From NCBI GenBank assembly GCA_020344055.1, contig CP070813.1:1473057-1506567 (forward strand): a stretch of DNA of 33,511 nt. Reading direction: 5' to 3'. A program made the translations under genes and the position numbers. Positions 24,651 to 33,511 of this stretch are shown piece by piece. The stretch's first letter is position 1; each line of letters opens with the position of its first letter. A model generated the notes under the pieces. It saw only the letters and a list, made by a program, of their open reading frames with translations. It made no database searches and was not told where the DNA came from. This DNA comes from Candidatus Zixiibacteriota bacterium (GTDB taxonomy: Bacteria > Zixibacteria > MSB-5A5 > UBA10806).

Positions 24651-26437
24651 TTTTGGCGAGCAAATCCGAGGAAATTCATTACGGGATACCGGCGTCGCCG
24701 GGAGTTATTATAGGCGTCGTAAAATCATTGTCTTTTGAGACCAAGACGGTTTCCAGGGAAATCATAGCCGATACGGACGAGGAGATCCGGACCTTCAGAG
24801 CGGCCATAGATAACGTAAAAAGGACCCTTGAGAAAACGGCGGATAAGATTTTTCAGAGACTGGGGCCGGAGTTCGCCAGGATTTTCGAGGCGCAGGCAAT
24901 GATTGCCGATGACCAGGTCTGGAATTCCAATGTTGAGAAGAGGATAAAAGAGGAAAAGGTCTGCGCGGAATATATTTATCTGGATGAAGCCGGCAAAGTC
25001 ACTAAACAGTTGAGGAACTCCAATGACTCTTATCTGCGTGAAAGGATGCTGGACATTGAGTCCGTAACGTCAAAACTAATCAGCCGTATGAAGGGAGAAA
25101 AGCGCGCCACCTTTAAAGGATTAAAAGGCGCCACCGTCGTAACCGCCCATTATATACATCCGGGGGACATACTGGCTTTATCGATTAAGAGGAATCTGGG
25201 AGTTGCGACCGATATAGGCGGCGCGACATCCCACGTGGCGCTGATGGCGAAATCCCTTTCGGTGCCCGCGGTCCTCGGCCTGGGAGACGTAACTGAGAAG
25301 CTCTCGACGGGGGCAAGAGTCATTCTCGATGGATATAAGGGGATTCTCATAATAAATCCATCGCCGGCGTCGAGAAGACGTTACCGGGAGATAAAGCAAT
25401 GGGAGAGCCAGTTGAAGAGGCAGCTGGGGCAACTCAGGTTGAAGCCGGCAGTCACAAAAGATAAAATAAATATCGGAATTCTGGCGAATATCGAGCTACC
25501 CTCCGAAGTGCCAAAAGTCATCGCCTCGGGGGCCTCGGGCATAGGGCTTTACAGGACCGAATACCTTTTTCTCACCGGGCCGGAATTTCCATCATTCGAA
25601 GAGCAGTACAGGATATATTCCTCGATATTGCGGAAAATGGGGGACCGCCCCGTGGTAATAAGGACGTTTGATCTCGGAGGGGACAAGTTTCCCGGAGTAG
25701 CCAGAAGGAAATTTGAATTGAATCCGTTTCTGGGATGGCGCGCCATAAGGGTTTGCCTGGATCGGCCCGATATCTTCAAAATTCAACTGAAGGCATTATT
25801 GAAGGCTTCGAAGTATGGAAACCTCTCGATCATGATTCCCATGATATCGAACTATGAAGAGCTGGCCCAGACGCAGAGGATACTTGAGGAATGCAAGGCG
25901 GAATTGCGAAGGGAAAAGGTGAGGTTCAAGGAGAATATTCCGCTGGGAATAATGCTGGAAGTACCGTCTGCCGTCCTGATTGCCGAATTCCTTGCCAGCA
26001 GAGTCGAATTCTTTTCGATCGGCACCAACGATTTGATACAATATACCATGGCGGTGGACAGGGGCAACGAGCTGCTGTCGAATCTGTACCAGAGTTTTCA
26101 TCCCTCGATTTTGAATTTGATCAAAATGTCCGTGCAGGCGGCCCACGCCCGTGACATCAAGGTGTCGGTCTGCGGCGAGATGGCGGCCGATCCGTTGGGC
26201 GCGGTCTTGCTCGCCGGTCTGGGTGTGGACGAGCTTTCGGTTAGTTTCCAGTATGTGGGCCTTTTGAAGAAAGTTATCAGATCGATTGATTTTGATACGG
26301 CCAGAAATATCGTCAGAAAAGCTCTCAGGATGAAAAGCGAACAGGAGATCATTACGTACGTAGAGAAAGAGACTAAAAAGAGATTCCCGGATCTCGAAAA
26401 TATAATAGCTTTCATGAAGAGGAATTCCAATGGATGA
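24647..26437 (+). CDS. ptsI: Phosphoenolpyruvate-protein phosphotransferase (PTS enzyme I)
   Basis: Takes phosphate from PEP and gives it to HPr. The 596-aa protein is of normal length. The N-terminal HPr-binding and phosphohistidine domain has His196 in GGATSHVALMA, and a linker follows. The C-terminal PEP barrel has GLYRTEYLF, RPVVIRTFDLGGDK, IPLGIMLEVPSA, FFSIGTNDLIQYTMAVDRGNE and VCGEMAAD. GTG 24647 overlaps the ptsH stop; TTG 24653 is an alternative with a better ribosome-site distance. It overlaps the isomerase gene by eight bases. Confidence 0.96.
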   Translation: MILASKSEEIHYGIPASPGVIIGVVKSLSFETKTVSREIIADTDEEIRTFRAAIDNVKRTLEKTADKIFQRLGPEFARIFEAQAMIADDQVWNSNVEKRIKEEKVCAEYIYLDEAGKVTKQLRNSNDSYLRERMLDIESVTSKLISRMKGEKRATFKGLKGATVVTAHYIHPGDILALSIKRNLGVATDIGGATSHVALMAKSLSVPAVLGLGDVTEKLSTGARVILDGYKGILIINPSPASRRRYREIKQWESQLKRQLGQLRLKPAVTKDKINIGILANIELPSEVPKVIASGASGIGLYRTEYLFLTGPEFPSFEEQYRIYSSILRKMGDRPVVIRTFDLGGDKFPGVARRKFELNPFLGWRAIRVCLDRPDIFKIQLKALLKASKYGNLSIMIPMISNYEELAQTQRILEECKAELRREKVRFKENIPLGIMLEVPSAVLIAEFLASRVEFFSIGTNDLIQYTMAVDRGNELLSNLYQSFHPSILNLIKMSVQAAHARDIKVSVCGEMAADPLGAVLLAGLGVDELSVSFQYVGLLKKVIRSIDFDTARNIVRKALRMKSEQEIITYVEKETKKRFPDLENIIAFMKRNSNG

Positions 26438-27479
26438 AATCTCTGAGTTGAAAAAGCAATACGACACGTACAATATGTATGATATGATTACCTCCATGCC
26501 GGATCACCTGGAGGAAGGGATTTCCATTGTTGAAAATGCGAATCTGAAAGGATTGGAATCGGAGACATTCAATTCCGTGGTTCTGGCGGGAATGGGAGGA
26601 TCGGCAATCGCGGGAGATCTTATAAGAAACCTTTTGATTTCCGATATTCAAATACCGTTTATGGTACAGAGGAACTACAGGTTGCCCGGATTTATAAATA
26701 AAAAAACCCTGGTGACCTGCTCCTCATATTCGGGCAATACCGAGGAGACGTTATCGGCGTTTGAGGACGCTCTGGAGGCCGGGGCCCATTTAATCGCGGT
26801 CTCCACCGGCGGTCGTCTTGCGGCCCGAGCCACTTATAGCAAAATTCCGTTTATCGCCGTTCCCGAGGGATTTCCCCCCCGGGCGGCGCTGGGATATTCA
26901 TTTTCTGTCCTTATATCAGCTTTTTCAAGGCTGGGCATTTGCGAAGATGTCAGAAGCGATATTATTGCCGCCGCGGGCTCAATGAGAGATCGAATCGCTT
27001 TATATCAGCCGGGAAATGAGGATAATCCGGCTCTTTCATTGGCCGGAAAAATTAAAGGCCGAATTCCTCTCATATACGGGGGGCAGGACAGCCTAGACGC
27101 GGCCGCGGCCAGGTTTAAAGGGCAGTTGTGCGAAAACTCCGAAACGCTCGCTTTCGCCAATCAATTTCCGGAGTTTAATCACAATGAAATCGTAGGCCTG
27201 GACGGGCTCGGAGAAGAGGGGCCTAAATTTATCGCCGTTTTTTTGAGAGATATCGAAGATCATAAGCGAATCGCAAAGCGGTTTGAAATCGTTGGAGAGT
27301 TTCTCAGAGATAAAGGGATTGATGTCGTGGAATTGACGACGGAACAGGGGTCGAGATTTTCGAGATTTTTCTTATTGATTCAATTGATCGATTTTTGCAG
27401 CTACTATCTAGCTTTACTTAAAGACGTTAATCCTTATCCCATAGAGGCCATTAACCATTTGAAGAGTAAGCTGTCATAA
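26430..27479 (+). CDS. Bifunctional phosphoglucose/phosphomannose isomerase
   Basis: A 349-aa SIS-domain protein that interconverts glucose-6-P or mannose-6-P with fructose-6-P. LAGMGGSAIAGDLIRNLL (52-69) is the first phosphate site, TCSSYSGNTEETLSAFEDA (96-114) the second, and NQFPEFNHNEIVG carries the catalytic Glu and His. This form is typical of archaea and of several deep bacterial phyla and replaces classical Pgi. It is coupled to ptsI (eight-base overlap) and to the sugar nucleotidyltransferase 21 bases downstream, so the three connect phosphotransfer, hexose-phosphate and nucleotide sugars. Confidence 0.9.
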   Translation: MDEISELKKQYDTYNMYDMITSMPDHLEEGISIVENANLKGLESETFNSVVLAGMGGSAIAGDLIRNLLISDIQIPFMVQRNYRLPGFINKKTLVTCSSYSGNTEETLSAFEDALEAGAHLIAVSTGGRLAARATYSKIPFIAVPEGFPPRAALGYSFSVLISAFSRLGICEDVRSDIIAAAGSMRDRIALYQPGNEDNPALSLAGKIKGRIPLIYGGQDSLDAAAARFKGQLCENSETLAFANQFPEFNHNEIVGLDGLGEEGPKFIAVFLRDIEDHKRIAKRFEIVGEFLRDKGIDVVELTTEQGSRFSRFFLLIQLIDFCSYYLALLKDVNPYPIEAINHLKSKLS

Positions 27480-27500
27480 TGAAATTGAGGTCAATATAAT

Positions 27501-28472
27501 ATGAAAGCCATTATACCGGTCGCGGGTATCGGAACGCGTCTAAGGCCGCATACTCATACGGCCCCGAAGGCTCTTCTGCACGTTGCCGGCAAACCGATTC
27601 TGGGGCATATCCTGGACGAGCTAATCGCGTTCGGGGTTGACGAAGTCGTTTTCGTCGTCGGTTTTCTCGGCGAGAAGATAATCGATTACGTAAGAAAAAA
27701 CTACAAGATCAGATCCAGCTTCATAACGCAGAAGGAGCTTAACGGGCTGGGATGGGCCATCTATCTCACGCGGGAACATATTCAGGAGGACCCCGTCCTG
27801 ATAATTCTGGGCGATACTATTTTCGAAACGGATTTAAGCGTTATGATCGGTTCCGAGTACGATGTTATCGGCACCAAGATTGTTGAAGATCCCCGACGAT
27901 TCGGAATTGCCGAAACCGACGGTAGATTCGTGACCAAGTTGATAGAGAAGCCGCAAGAACCGACGTCGAATCAGGCGCTGATGGGCATATACTATATTAA
28001 GTCGACCGGTCTCTTTTCCACCTGCCTCGAAGAGCTGATCGCCAAAAAAATTACGACCAGAGGCGAATATCAGTTAACCGATGCCCTGTCTTTAATGTTG
28101 AAACACGGATGTAAAATAGTCACGCATAATGTGGAAGGATGGTATGATTGCGGCAAACCGGAGACCCTGCTTTCGACGAACAGGTACCTGCTGGAGCAGA
28201 TCAAGTCCGTGGATTTGAGAGAGGGCAATATATTAATTCAACCGGTATTCGTATCTCCATCGGCAAAACTTGAGAATTCCGTGATAGGACCTCACGTATC
28301 GGTGGGCGACAACGCCCGAATAGTAAGATCGATAGTGAGGGACTCGATTATTTCCGAATCGGCCGAGGTGGTTGACTGCCTTCTGGAATCGTCCCTGATA
28401 GGGAACAATTCCATTATATCCGGCCGGTTTAAAAGGGCCAATCTGGGAGATTCGTCAGAAATAAAATATTAA
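27501..28472 (+). CDS. Sugar-phosphate nucleotidyltransferase with left-handed beta-helix tail
   Basis: A 323-aa protein. The N-terminal Rossmann-like nucleotidyltransferase (about 1-235) starts AIIPVAGIGTRLRPHTHTAP with the nucleotide loop G-x-G-T-R-L-R-P and K23. LGDTIFETDL supplies the metal Asp, and LIEKPQEP and GIYYIKS contact the sugar. The C-terminal part (about 240-320) has hexapeptide-type turns (VFVSPSAKLENSVIGPHVSVG) forming a short left-handed beta-helix. It would activate glucose-1-P or mannose-1-P with UTP, dTTP or GTP; the motifs do not settle which. GAGGTC at 27487 is a likely ribosome site. It is the last gene of the tilS operon. Confidence 0.85.
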   Translation: MKAIIPVAGIGTRLRPHTHTAPKALLHVAGKPILGHILDELIAFGVDEVVFVVGFLGEKIIDYVRKNYKIRSSFITQKELNGLGWAIYLTREHIQEDPVLIILGDTIFETDLSVMIGSEYDVIGTKIVEDPRRFGIAETDGRFVTKLIEKPQEPTSNQALMGIYYIKSTGLFSTCLEELIAKKITTRGEYQLTDALSLMLKHGCKIVTHNVEGWYDCGKPETLLSTNRYLLEQIKSVDLREGNILIQPVFVSPSAKLENSVIGPHVSVGDNARIVRSIVRDSIISESAEVVDCLLESSLIGNNSIISGRFKRANLGDSSEIKY

Positions 28473-28591
28473 TTCTGTAAGCCGGTCTTTTTTTATTTCC
28501 AAGTTCTACTTGCCATTAGCGCTTGGATTTTTTAAATTCCGGTTTCGATAAATGTGACGTTTTTTTTGCGGCGCATAAATACGGAGGATTG

Positions 28592-29755
28592 ATGAATAAA
28601 AGAAAATTCTTTTTCACATCGGAATCAGTTACTGAAGGACATCCGGATAAAGTATGCGATCAAATTTCCGACGCGGTACTGGATGATATTTTGAAACAGG
28701 ACACGGCGGGCCGGGTCGCTTGCGAGACTTTTATTACGGTCGGCCTGGTAATTGTAGGGGGTGAAATTACCACCACCGGTTATGTGGACGTAAACGGCCT
28801 GACCAGAGACGTTCTTAAAGATATAGGGTATAACGATCCGAAGTACGGTTTCAATTACAGGACCTGTTCCGTTTTGAATGCCATCGGGGCGCAATCCCCG
28901 GATATCGCCCAGGGTGTGGACACCGGCGGGGCGGGCGATCAGGGATTGATGGTCGGCTATGCCATAAATCAAACAAACGAGCTAATGCCGCTGCCTCTAT
29001 ATCTGGCTCACAAGGTAACCGCCCGGCTGGCTGAGGTCAGAAAAAAGGGGGTATTGCCTTATCTCGGCCCGGACGGCAAGTCTCAGGTCACGGTGGAGTT
29101 CGAAGACGGTCATCCGGTCAGGATAGATACGGTTCTGATATCGTCACAGCATACCGAGGATATTTTAGATGCCAGCGGTAAGATGATTACCAAAAAGGCC
29201 AAAGAGGAAATTATTGAGGAGGTTGCGGTAAAGATACTGGCCAAGGGCCTGCTGGACGATAAGACCAGATTTCTTGTGAATCCCACCGGCAAGTTTGTAG
29301 TGGGCGGGCCGCAATCGGATACCGGTATGACGGGCAGGAAAATAATCGTGGATACCTATGGGGGATCGGCTCCCCACGGCGGCGGCGCGTTTTCGGGCAA
29401 GGACCCCACCAAGGTGGACCGTTCGGCGACCTACCTGGCGCGCTATATCGCCAAAAATATTGTGGCGGCGGGCCTGGCTCAGGAATGCCTGGTGCAGCTG
29501 GCGTACGCCATCGGAGTTGCCGAGCCGGTATCGGTGATGGTGGATACCAGGGGCACAGGCTCTATACCGGATTCGAGACTTACCGAACTTGTCCGCGCCA
29601 ATTTCGAGCTGACCCCCGGAGGAATCATTAAAAGCCTCGACCTGTTGAGGCCTATATATCGCAAGACGGCGGCGTACGGGCATTTCGGACGGGAACTGCC
29701 TGAGTTTACCTGGGAAAAAACTGATAAAATAGAAGATTTGAAGAAGAGTGCGTAG
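28592..29755 (+). CDS. metK: S-adenosylmethionine synthetase
   Basis: Makes SAM from methionine and ATP. The 387-aa protein has [17 protein letters not shown] (12-28), [12 protein letters not shown] (113-124), and the P-loop-like [17 protein letters not shown] near residue 270. GGAGG at 28583-28587 fixes the ATG at 28592; an in-frame extension to 28523 has no ribosome site. The 119-base leader has T-runs and a weak CCAAG/CTTGG stem at 28499-28526 but no recognisable SAM riboswitch. ahcY follows after nine bases, giving synthesis and recycling of SAM in one transcript. Confidence 0.97.
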   Translation: MNKRKFFFTSESVTEGHPDKVCDQISDAVLDDILKQDTAGRVACETFITVGLVIVGGEITTTGYVDVNGLTRDVLKDIGYNDPKYGFNYRTCSVLNAIGAQSPDIAQGVDTGGAGDQGLMVGYAINQTNELMPLPLYLAHKVTARLAEVRKKGVLPYLGPDGKSQVTVEFEDGHPVRIDTVLISSQHTEDILDASGKMITKKAKEEIIEEVAVKILAKGLLDDKTRFLVNPTGKFVVGGPQSDTGMTGRKIIVDTYGGSAPHGGGAFSGKDPTKVDRSATYLARYIAKNIVAAGLAQECLVQLAYAIGVAEPVSVMVDTRGTGSIPDSRLTELVRANFELTPGGIIKSLDLLRPIYRKTAAYGHFGRELPEFTWEKTDKIEDLKKSA

Positions 29756-31021
<1,266 letters not shown>

Positions 31022-31051
31022 GTTTTCGGAGGGTAGAAATCGGATAAAAAG

Positions 31052-31073
31052 GCCGGTGTAACCGGCTTTTTTT
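31052..31073 (+). terminator. Rho-independent terminator after ahcY
   Basis: GCCGGT (31052-31057) pairs with ACCGGC (31061-31066) around GTA, followed by TTTTTTT (31067-31073). The five A bases upstream (31046-31050) can extend the stem by pairing with the T-run, giving some function on the other strand as well. Confidence 0.9.
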
Positions 31074-31102
31074 ATTAAAAATGTCTATAAAAATGTCGAA
31101 TA

Positions 31103-31108
31103 TATAAT
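31103..31108 (+). promoter_or_regulatory. -10 box for the cold-shock gene
   Basis: A perfect TATAAT lies 28 bases before the ATG, with no good -35 at the right distance. The predicted leader is only about 20 bases, much shorter than the long thermosensitive leader of E. coli cspA. Two copies of AAAAATGTC (31077-31085 and 31089-31097) lie just upstream. Confidence 0.4.
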
Positions 31109-31135
31109 AAATTTACATTTCAGGAGGTTTCTTAT

Positions 31136-31339
31136 ATGCCGACAGGTGTCGTAAAATGGTTTAACGAGAAAAAGGGATTCGGATTTATCACGCCGCCGGA
31201 CGGCGGAAACGACGTTTTCGTGCATTATTCCGCCATCAAGGACGATGGTTTCAAGACTTTGGAACCGGGGCAGATGGTTGAATACCAGGCCGCCAAAGGC
31301 CCCAAAGGCCCCAACGCTACGGAGGTAATCAAGCTTTAG
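31136..31339 (+). CDS. Cold-shock protein (CspA family)
   Basis: A 67-aa single cold-shock domain that binds single-stranded RNA/DNA as an RNA chaperone or antiterminator. RNP1 is KGFGFI (13-18) and RNP2 is VFVHY (27-31). The start [16 protein letters not shown] and the end [10 protein letters not shown] are typical. AGGAGG at 31122-31127 gives a very strong ribosome site eight bases from the ATG. It stands alone, after the ahcY terminator and before a repeat-rich gap. Confidence 0.95.
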   Translation: MPTGVVKWFNEKKGFGFITPPDGGNDVFVHYSAIKDDGFKTLEPGQMVEYQAAKGPKGPNATEVIKL

Positions 31340-31493
31340 GCGATACGATAATTCTATATTCTTCTTGTTTAAAGAAAAGTTTAATTAAGATAATCCATCG
31401 AATTTGCGTTTACCCTCGCGATATCGGGCCGTAGTTTCGATATTCTATGGCCGGGTGTTGGGTTAATAAAGGACTTCGTCCGCTCATTTCGTG

Positions 31494-31563
31494 CCGCCTC
31501 TGGCGGGAATCATTCGGAACCCGACCTGCTTATATGGATCACGGATCAAATCAGGAATGAGGG
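31494..31563 (-). repeat. Dispersed repeat of the 'IPDLIRDP' type
   Basis: On the minus strand this reads through SLIPDLIRDPYKQVGFRMIPARGG in one frame, a hallmark of short dispersed repeats that are often mis-annotated as genes. It ends in a CCGCC/GGCGG hairpin (31494-31506). The 15-mer at 31512-31526 is the exact inverse of 8491-8505. Confidence 0.55.
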
Positions 31564-31575
31564 AAAAAATATAAT

Positions 31576-31649
31576 GGTAGGACAGACATTCTTGTCTGTC
31601 CTCTATTGCCCATAATAAATATTGGCCCGACAGGAATGTCGGGCCTACC
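31576..31649. repeat. Compound REP/BIME-like element with two perfect hairpins
   Basis: Hairpin 1 is AGGACAGACA (31579-31588) / TGTCTGTCCT (31593-31602) with a four-base loop. Hairpin 2 is GGCCCGACA (31624-31632) / TGTCGGGCC (31637-31645) with a four-base loop. The ends GGTAGG (31576-31581) and CCTACC (31644-31649) are also inverse, and the two units are inverse copies of each other at about 18 of 21 positions. This is a mobile-looking palindromic element pair, not a simple terminator. Confidence 0.7.
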
Positions 31650-31667
31650 AGGGGGTTATAATTGTAG

Positions 31668-31688
31668 GCGGCCGGTTTATCCGGCCGC
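31668..31688. repeat. GC-rich perfect hairpin at the convergent gene ends
   Basis: GCGGCCGG (31668-31675) pairs with CCGGCCGC (31681-31688) around TTTAT. It lies eight bases from the stop codon of the minus-strand gene, so it could work as a transcription or mRNA-decay barrier for that gene. There is no T-run on either side. Confidence 0.55.
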
Positions 31689-31695
31689 GACATGT

Positions 31696-33435
31696 CTACC
31701 TGATCAGCGTAATTTTCACCGGGAAATCGCCTGAGGTCTGGCCCCACTGGGAGACGCGGGCGATATATGTCCCCGAGGCCACCGGCTCACCTGCGTCGTT
31801 GGTGCCGTCCCAGACGGCGCGGTAGGTGCCCATCGGTATGCGGTCGTTCACAAGCGTCTTAACCACCCGCCCCTGAATATCGTAAACCTTTAAGGTCACC
31901 TGCGGCGGCTGGGGGCCGAGATTGGATGCGGAATAAACTATGACCGCCCTCGAATTAAATGGATTGGGATAGGCGCTGGTGATTCGCGGTTCATACGGCA
32001 AATCGGCTTCTATTATATCCCACGCCGATGTTGGTACTACCGCTATTTCCTCGGAAAAGTCGGAGATATTGCCCTGATTATCCACCGAAGTTAAGCGATA
32101 ATAATAGGGCGTGCCGGGAATGATATCGGTATCCTCGTAGTATGACGTGTCCGGCTCGGCTATAATATCGAATATGGATGGCTCGAAGCCGGGGATGGTA
32201 TCCCTGTAGATCTGATAGCGGTTGAAGTCGGCCTCATAATTATACCGCCAGGATAATATTACCACACCAGTGTCAACAAAAGCGGAAATTGAATCCGGTA
32301 TGAGCGGCGCCAGATCGAGGTAGGTGTAGGAGCAACCGCCGGGCCCGCCGTAGCAGCCGATATCCGACCTGGAACCATCGACGTCCAGAATGGCAGGATC
32401 ACCGGCATCTATTAATGGTGAAAAAGCCTGAAGATGATAGTCGTTTCCTCCCATATACATGGGGTACTCGTGGAGCAGGCCGAAGGAGGTGTCGACGTGA
32501 CTTGAGGGAGATCCAACTGAAAAATCGACAGCGGCATTCCAGATATTGTTGTAACTGGCATATAATATAGTGTTATTGCCGCCTAACCCAACAGCCGATA
32601 CGTTGCCGCCTATAAGTGAATTATTGGAGATCGTAATTGAATTGTTTTCTTCAAATATATAAACACCCCACCGCAAGAACTCAAATCCTGTATGTACAGT
32701 ATCGATAGTGTTATTTACCAGGCTCAAACCATCGTTCTGCGGGCCCATATTTATACACTCGGAAGCATCCTGTACCGATACAAGATTATTAGCGACATAA
32801 TTGTTTTTATATACGAGAATTCCGTTACCCCGTTCAGTATATATAATGTTATTCAATATTATATTAGTGTCGGCTGCCGAAAGTATCGCGTTATCATCAT
32901 AAACAGTAAAACGGCAATTTGTCACTTTAAGGTACTTATCTGGTAATCCATTTATCACCTGCGACCGCTCCCCCTCAAAAATGCAATTACTAATTATAGC
33001 CTTAGGGCCACCAAAAACGCCTCCGCCCAAGAATCTGCAGTTCTCAATAAACATCTCTCTGGCGAATATCGATGGATCAATTATTTTGAAGTTGCTCGTA
33101 TGCTCAAACTCTATATGGCTGATGACCGCACTTGTATCAACATAAACAATAAATTCTCTTGGAATATCATACCAGATATGAGTTGAATCCATACCCATGC
33201 CCACCAATGAAAGCGAATCGGTATGCAAAAATACCCTCTGGTAATAGTCCCCGGCCCCCACGAAAATAGTATCCCTCCTGTCGGCCGCATCCACCGCATC
33301 CTGAATCAGGTGCGCCGCGGTGGCCCAAGAGGTGTAGGGGTATTCGTTGCTCCCGTCATGGCTGGCGTAGTGGTAGTCGGCGAGGGAGGTTTGGGCCGAA
33401 ATGGATATTAGAGTTATGATTATCGCCTTTTTCAT
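31696..33435 (-). CDS. Secreted right-handed beta-helix protein with FN3-like region and type A sorting tail
   Basis: A 579-aa exported protein. The ATG at 33435 starts MKKAIIITLISISAQTSLA, a clear signal peptide, with GGGGTG just upstream; TTG 33468 would add 11 residues before the signal and is less likely. Residues about 25-350 form a parallel beta-helix of the pectate-lyase/DUF1565 type. It opens with 'YPYTSWATAAHLIQDAVDAA..DTIFVGAGDY', followed by many short N-rich coils, and closes with ASFSPLIDAGDP-like and DIGCYGGPGG segments. An FN3-like domain (about 375-465: VILSWRYNYEADFNRYQIYRD, TPYYYRLTSVDNQGN) follows. The last about 85 residues are a sorting domain with ITSAYPNPFNSRAVIVYS, LKVYDIQGRVVKTL and ASGTYIARV. 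It is the only minus-strand gene. Substrate or ligand is unknown; polysaccharide binding is usual for such folds. Confidence 0.85.
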   Translation of the reverse strand: MKKAIIITLISISAQTSLADYHYASHDGSNEYPYTSWATAAHLIQDAVDAADRRDTIFVGAGDYYQRVFLHTDSLSLVGMGMDSTHIWYDIPREFIVYVDTSAVISHIEFEHTSNFKIIDPSIFAREMFIENCRFLGGGVFGGPKAIISNCIFEGERSQVINGLPDKYLKVTNCRFTVYDDNAILSAADTNIILNNIIYTERGNGILVYKNNYVANNLVSVQDASECINMGPQNDGLSLVNNTIDTVHTGFEFLRWGVYIFEENNSITISNNSLIGGNVSAVGLGGNNTILYASYNNIWNAAVDFSVGSPSSHVDTSFGLLHEYPMYMGGNDYHLQAFSPLIDAGDPAILDVDGSRSDIGCYGGPGGCSYTYLDLAPLIPDSISAFVDTGVVILSWRYNYEADFNRYQIYRDTIPGFEPSIFDIIAEPDTSYYEDTDIIPGTPYYYRLTSVDNQGNISDFSEEIAVVPTSAWDIIEADLPYEPRITSAYPNPFNSRAVIVYSASNLGPQPPQVTLKVYDIQGRVVKTLVNDRIPMGTYRAVWDGTNDAGEPVASGTYIARVSQWGQTSGDFPVKITLIR

Positions 33436-33466
33436 CGCACCCCGATTGTCAAAGGTTATATAGATC

Positions 33467-33494
33467 AATATAATAAAGGACCTAAAATTAACAA
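33467..33494 (-). promoter_or_regulatory. Promoter for the minus-strand beta-helix gene
   Basis: On the minus strand TTGTTA (33494-33489) and TATATT (33472-33467) are 16 bases apart. The expected start is near 33460, about 25 bases before the ATG at 33435, which also argues against the TTG start at 33468. Confidence 0.4.
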
Positions 33495-33511
33495 TAGCAA
33501 AGTTGTACGGG

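Larger units (their letters stand above)
31340..31695. other. Repeat-rich gap between convergent genes
   Basis: No gene is seen in the 356 bases between the cold-shock gene (+) and the beta-helix gene (-). A minus-strand open frame here is built from repeat sequence and has no support. The stretch 31340-31490 is unremarkable; the rest is taken up by three repeat or hairpin elements listed separately. Confidence 0.6.

Noticed and set aside
28473..28591. SAM riboswitch before metK
   Set aside because: No SAM-I, SAM-II, SAM-IV or SAM/SAH core is recognisable; the leader has only T-runs and a weak five-pair stem.
31340..31695. CRISPR array
   Set aside because: The hairpins here are of different sequence and spacing; there is no regular repeat-spacer pattern and no cas gene.
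31484..31747. Minus-strand 87-aa open frame in the convergent gap
   Set aside because: It is made of repeat sequence (IPDLIRDP type) and out-of-frame overlap with the beta-helix gene end.

Overview
The window reads as a chromosomal stretch from an uncultivated bacterium of the Fibrobacteres-Chlorobi-Bacteroidetes (FCB) side of the tree. A Zixibacteria-like or related candidate phylum is the best guess. The evidence is two secreted proteins ending in a 'YPNPFN...' type A sorting (FlgD-like) tail, a VCBS/FG-GAP secreted protein, moderate GC with many GAT/ATA/CGG codons, and small palindromic repeats scattered between genes. No rRNA, tRNA, CRISPR array, transposase or phage gene is visible, and all but one of the supported genes are on the + strand.

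Layout. 1-7515 is a housekeeping block: the tail of an SDR reductase, a polyprenyl diphosphate synthase closed by a clear terminator, a large membrane-anchored VWA protein, then eno, a DivIC/FtsB-like protein, recO, a possible 54-aa basic protein and glyS. 7516-16180 is looser and more accessory: an unrecognised helix-hairpin-helix protein, a VCBS-repeat secreted protein, a small zinc-ribbon protein, a tandem-SH3 protein, a small polytopic protein, mntP, galT, a DUF202 protein and an LVIVD-type secreted protein with a sorting tail. The gaps here carry dispersed repeats.

16276-28472 is the core: twelve genes with overlaps or gaps of at most about 20 bases (tilS, hpt, ftsH, folE, folP, cdaA, obg, dprA, ptsH, ptsI, a phosphoglucose/phosphomannose isomerase and a sugar nucleotidyltransferase). 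It links tRNA modification, purine salvage, membrane proteolysis, folate synthesis, c-di-AMP signalling, ribosome assembly, DNA uptake, phosphotransfer and sugar-nucleotide supply. A good sigma70-like promoter sits so close to tilS that the transcript would be almost leaderless. metK-ahcY (SAM cycle) follows and ends in a strong terminator, then a cold-shock protein gene. The window closes with a repeat-rich gap and a convergent minus-strand beta-helix/FN3 secreted protein with a sorting tail.

No wholly new system is evident. The best leads are the altered RHR motif of the diadenylate cyclase, HPr and EI with no EII beside them, two leaderless-looking promoters, a promoter-embedded palindrome before the unknown helix-hairpin-helix gene, and the compound REP-like element at 31576-31649.
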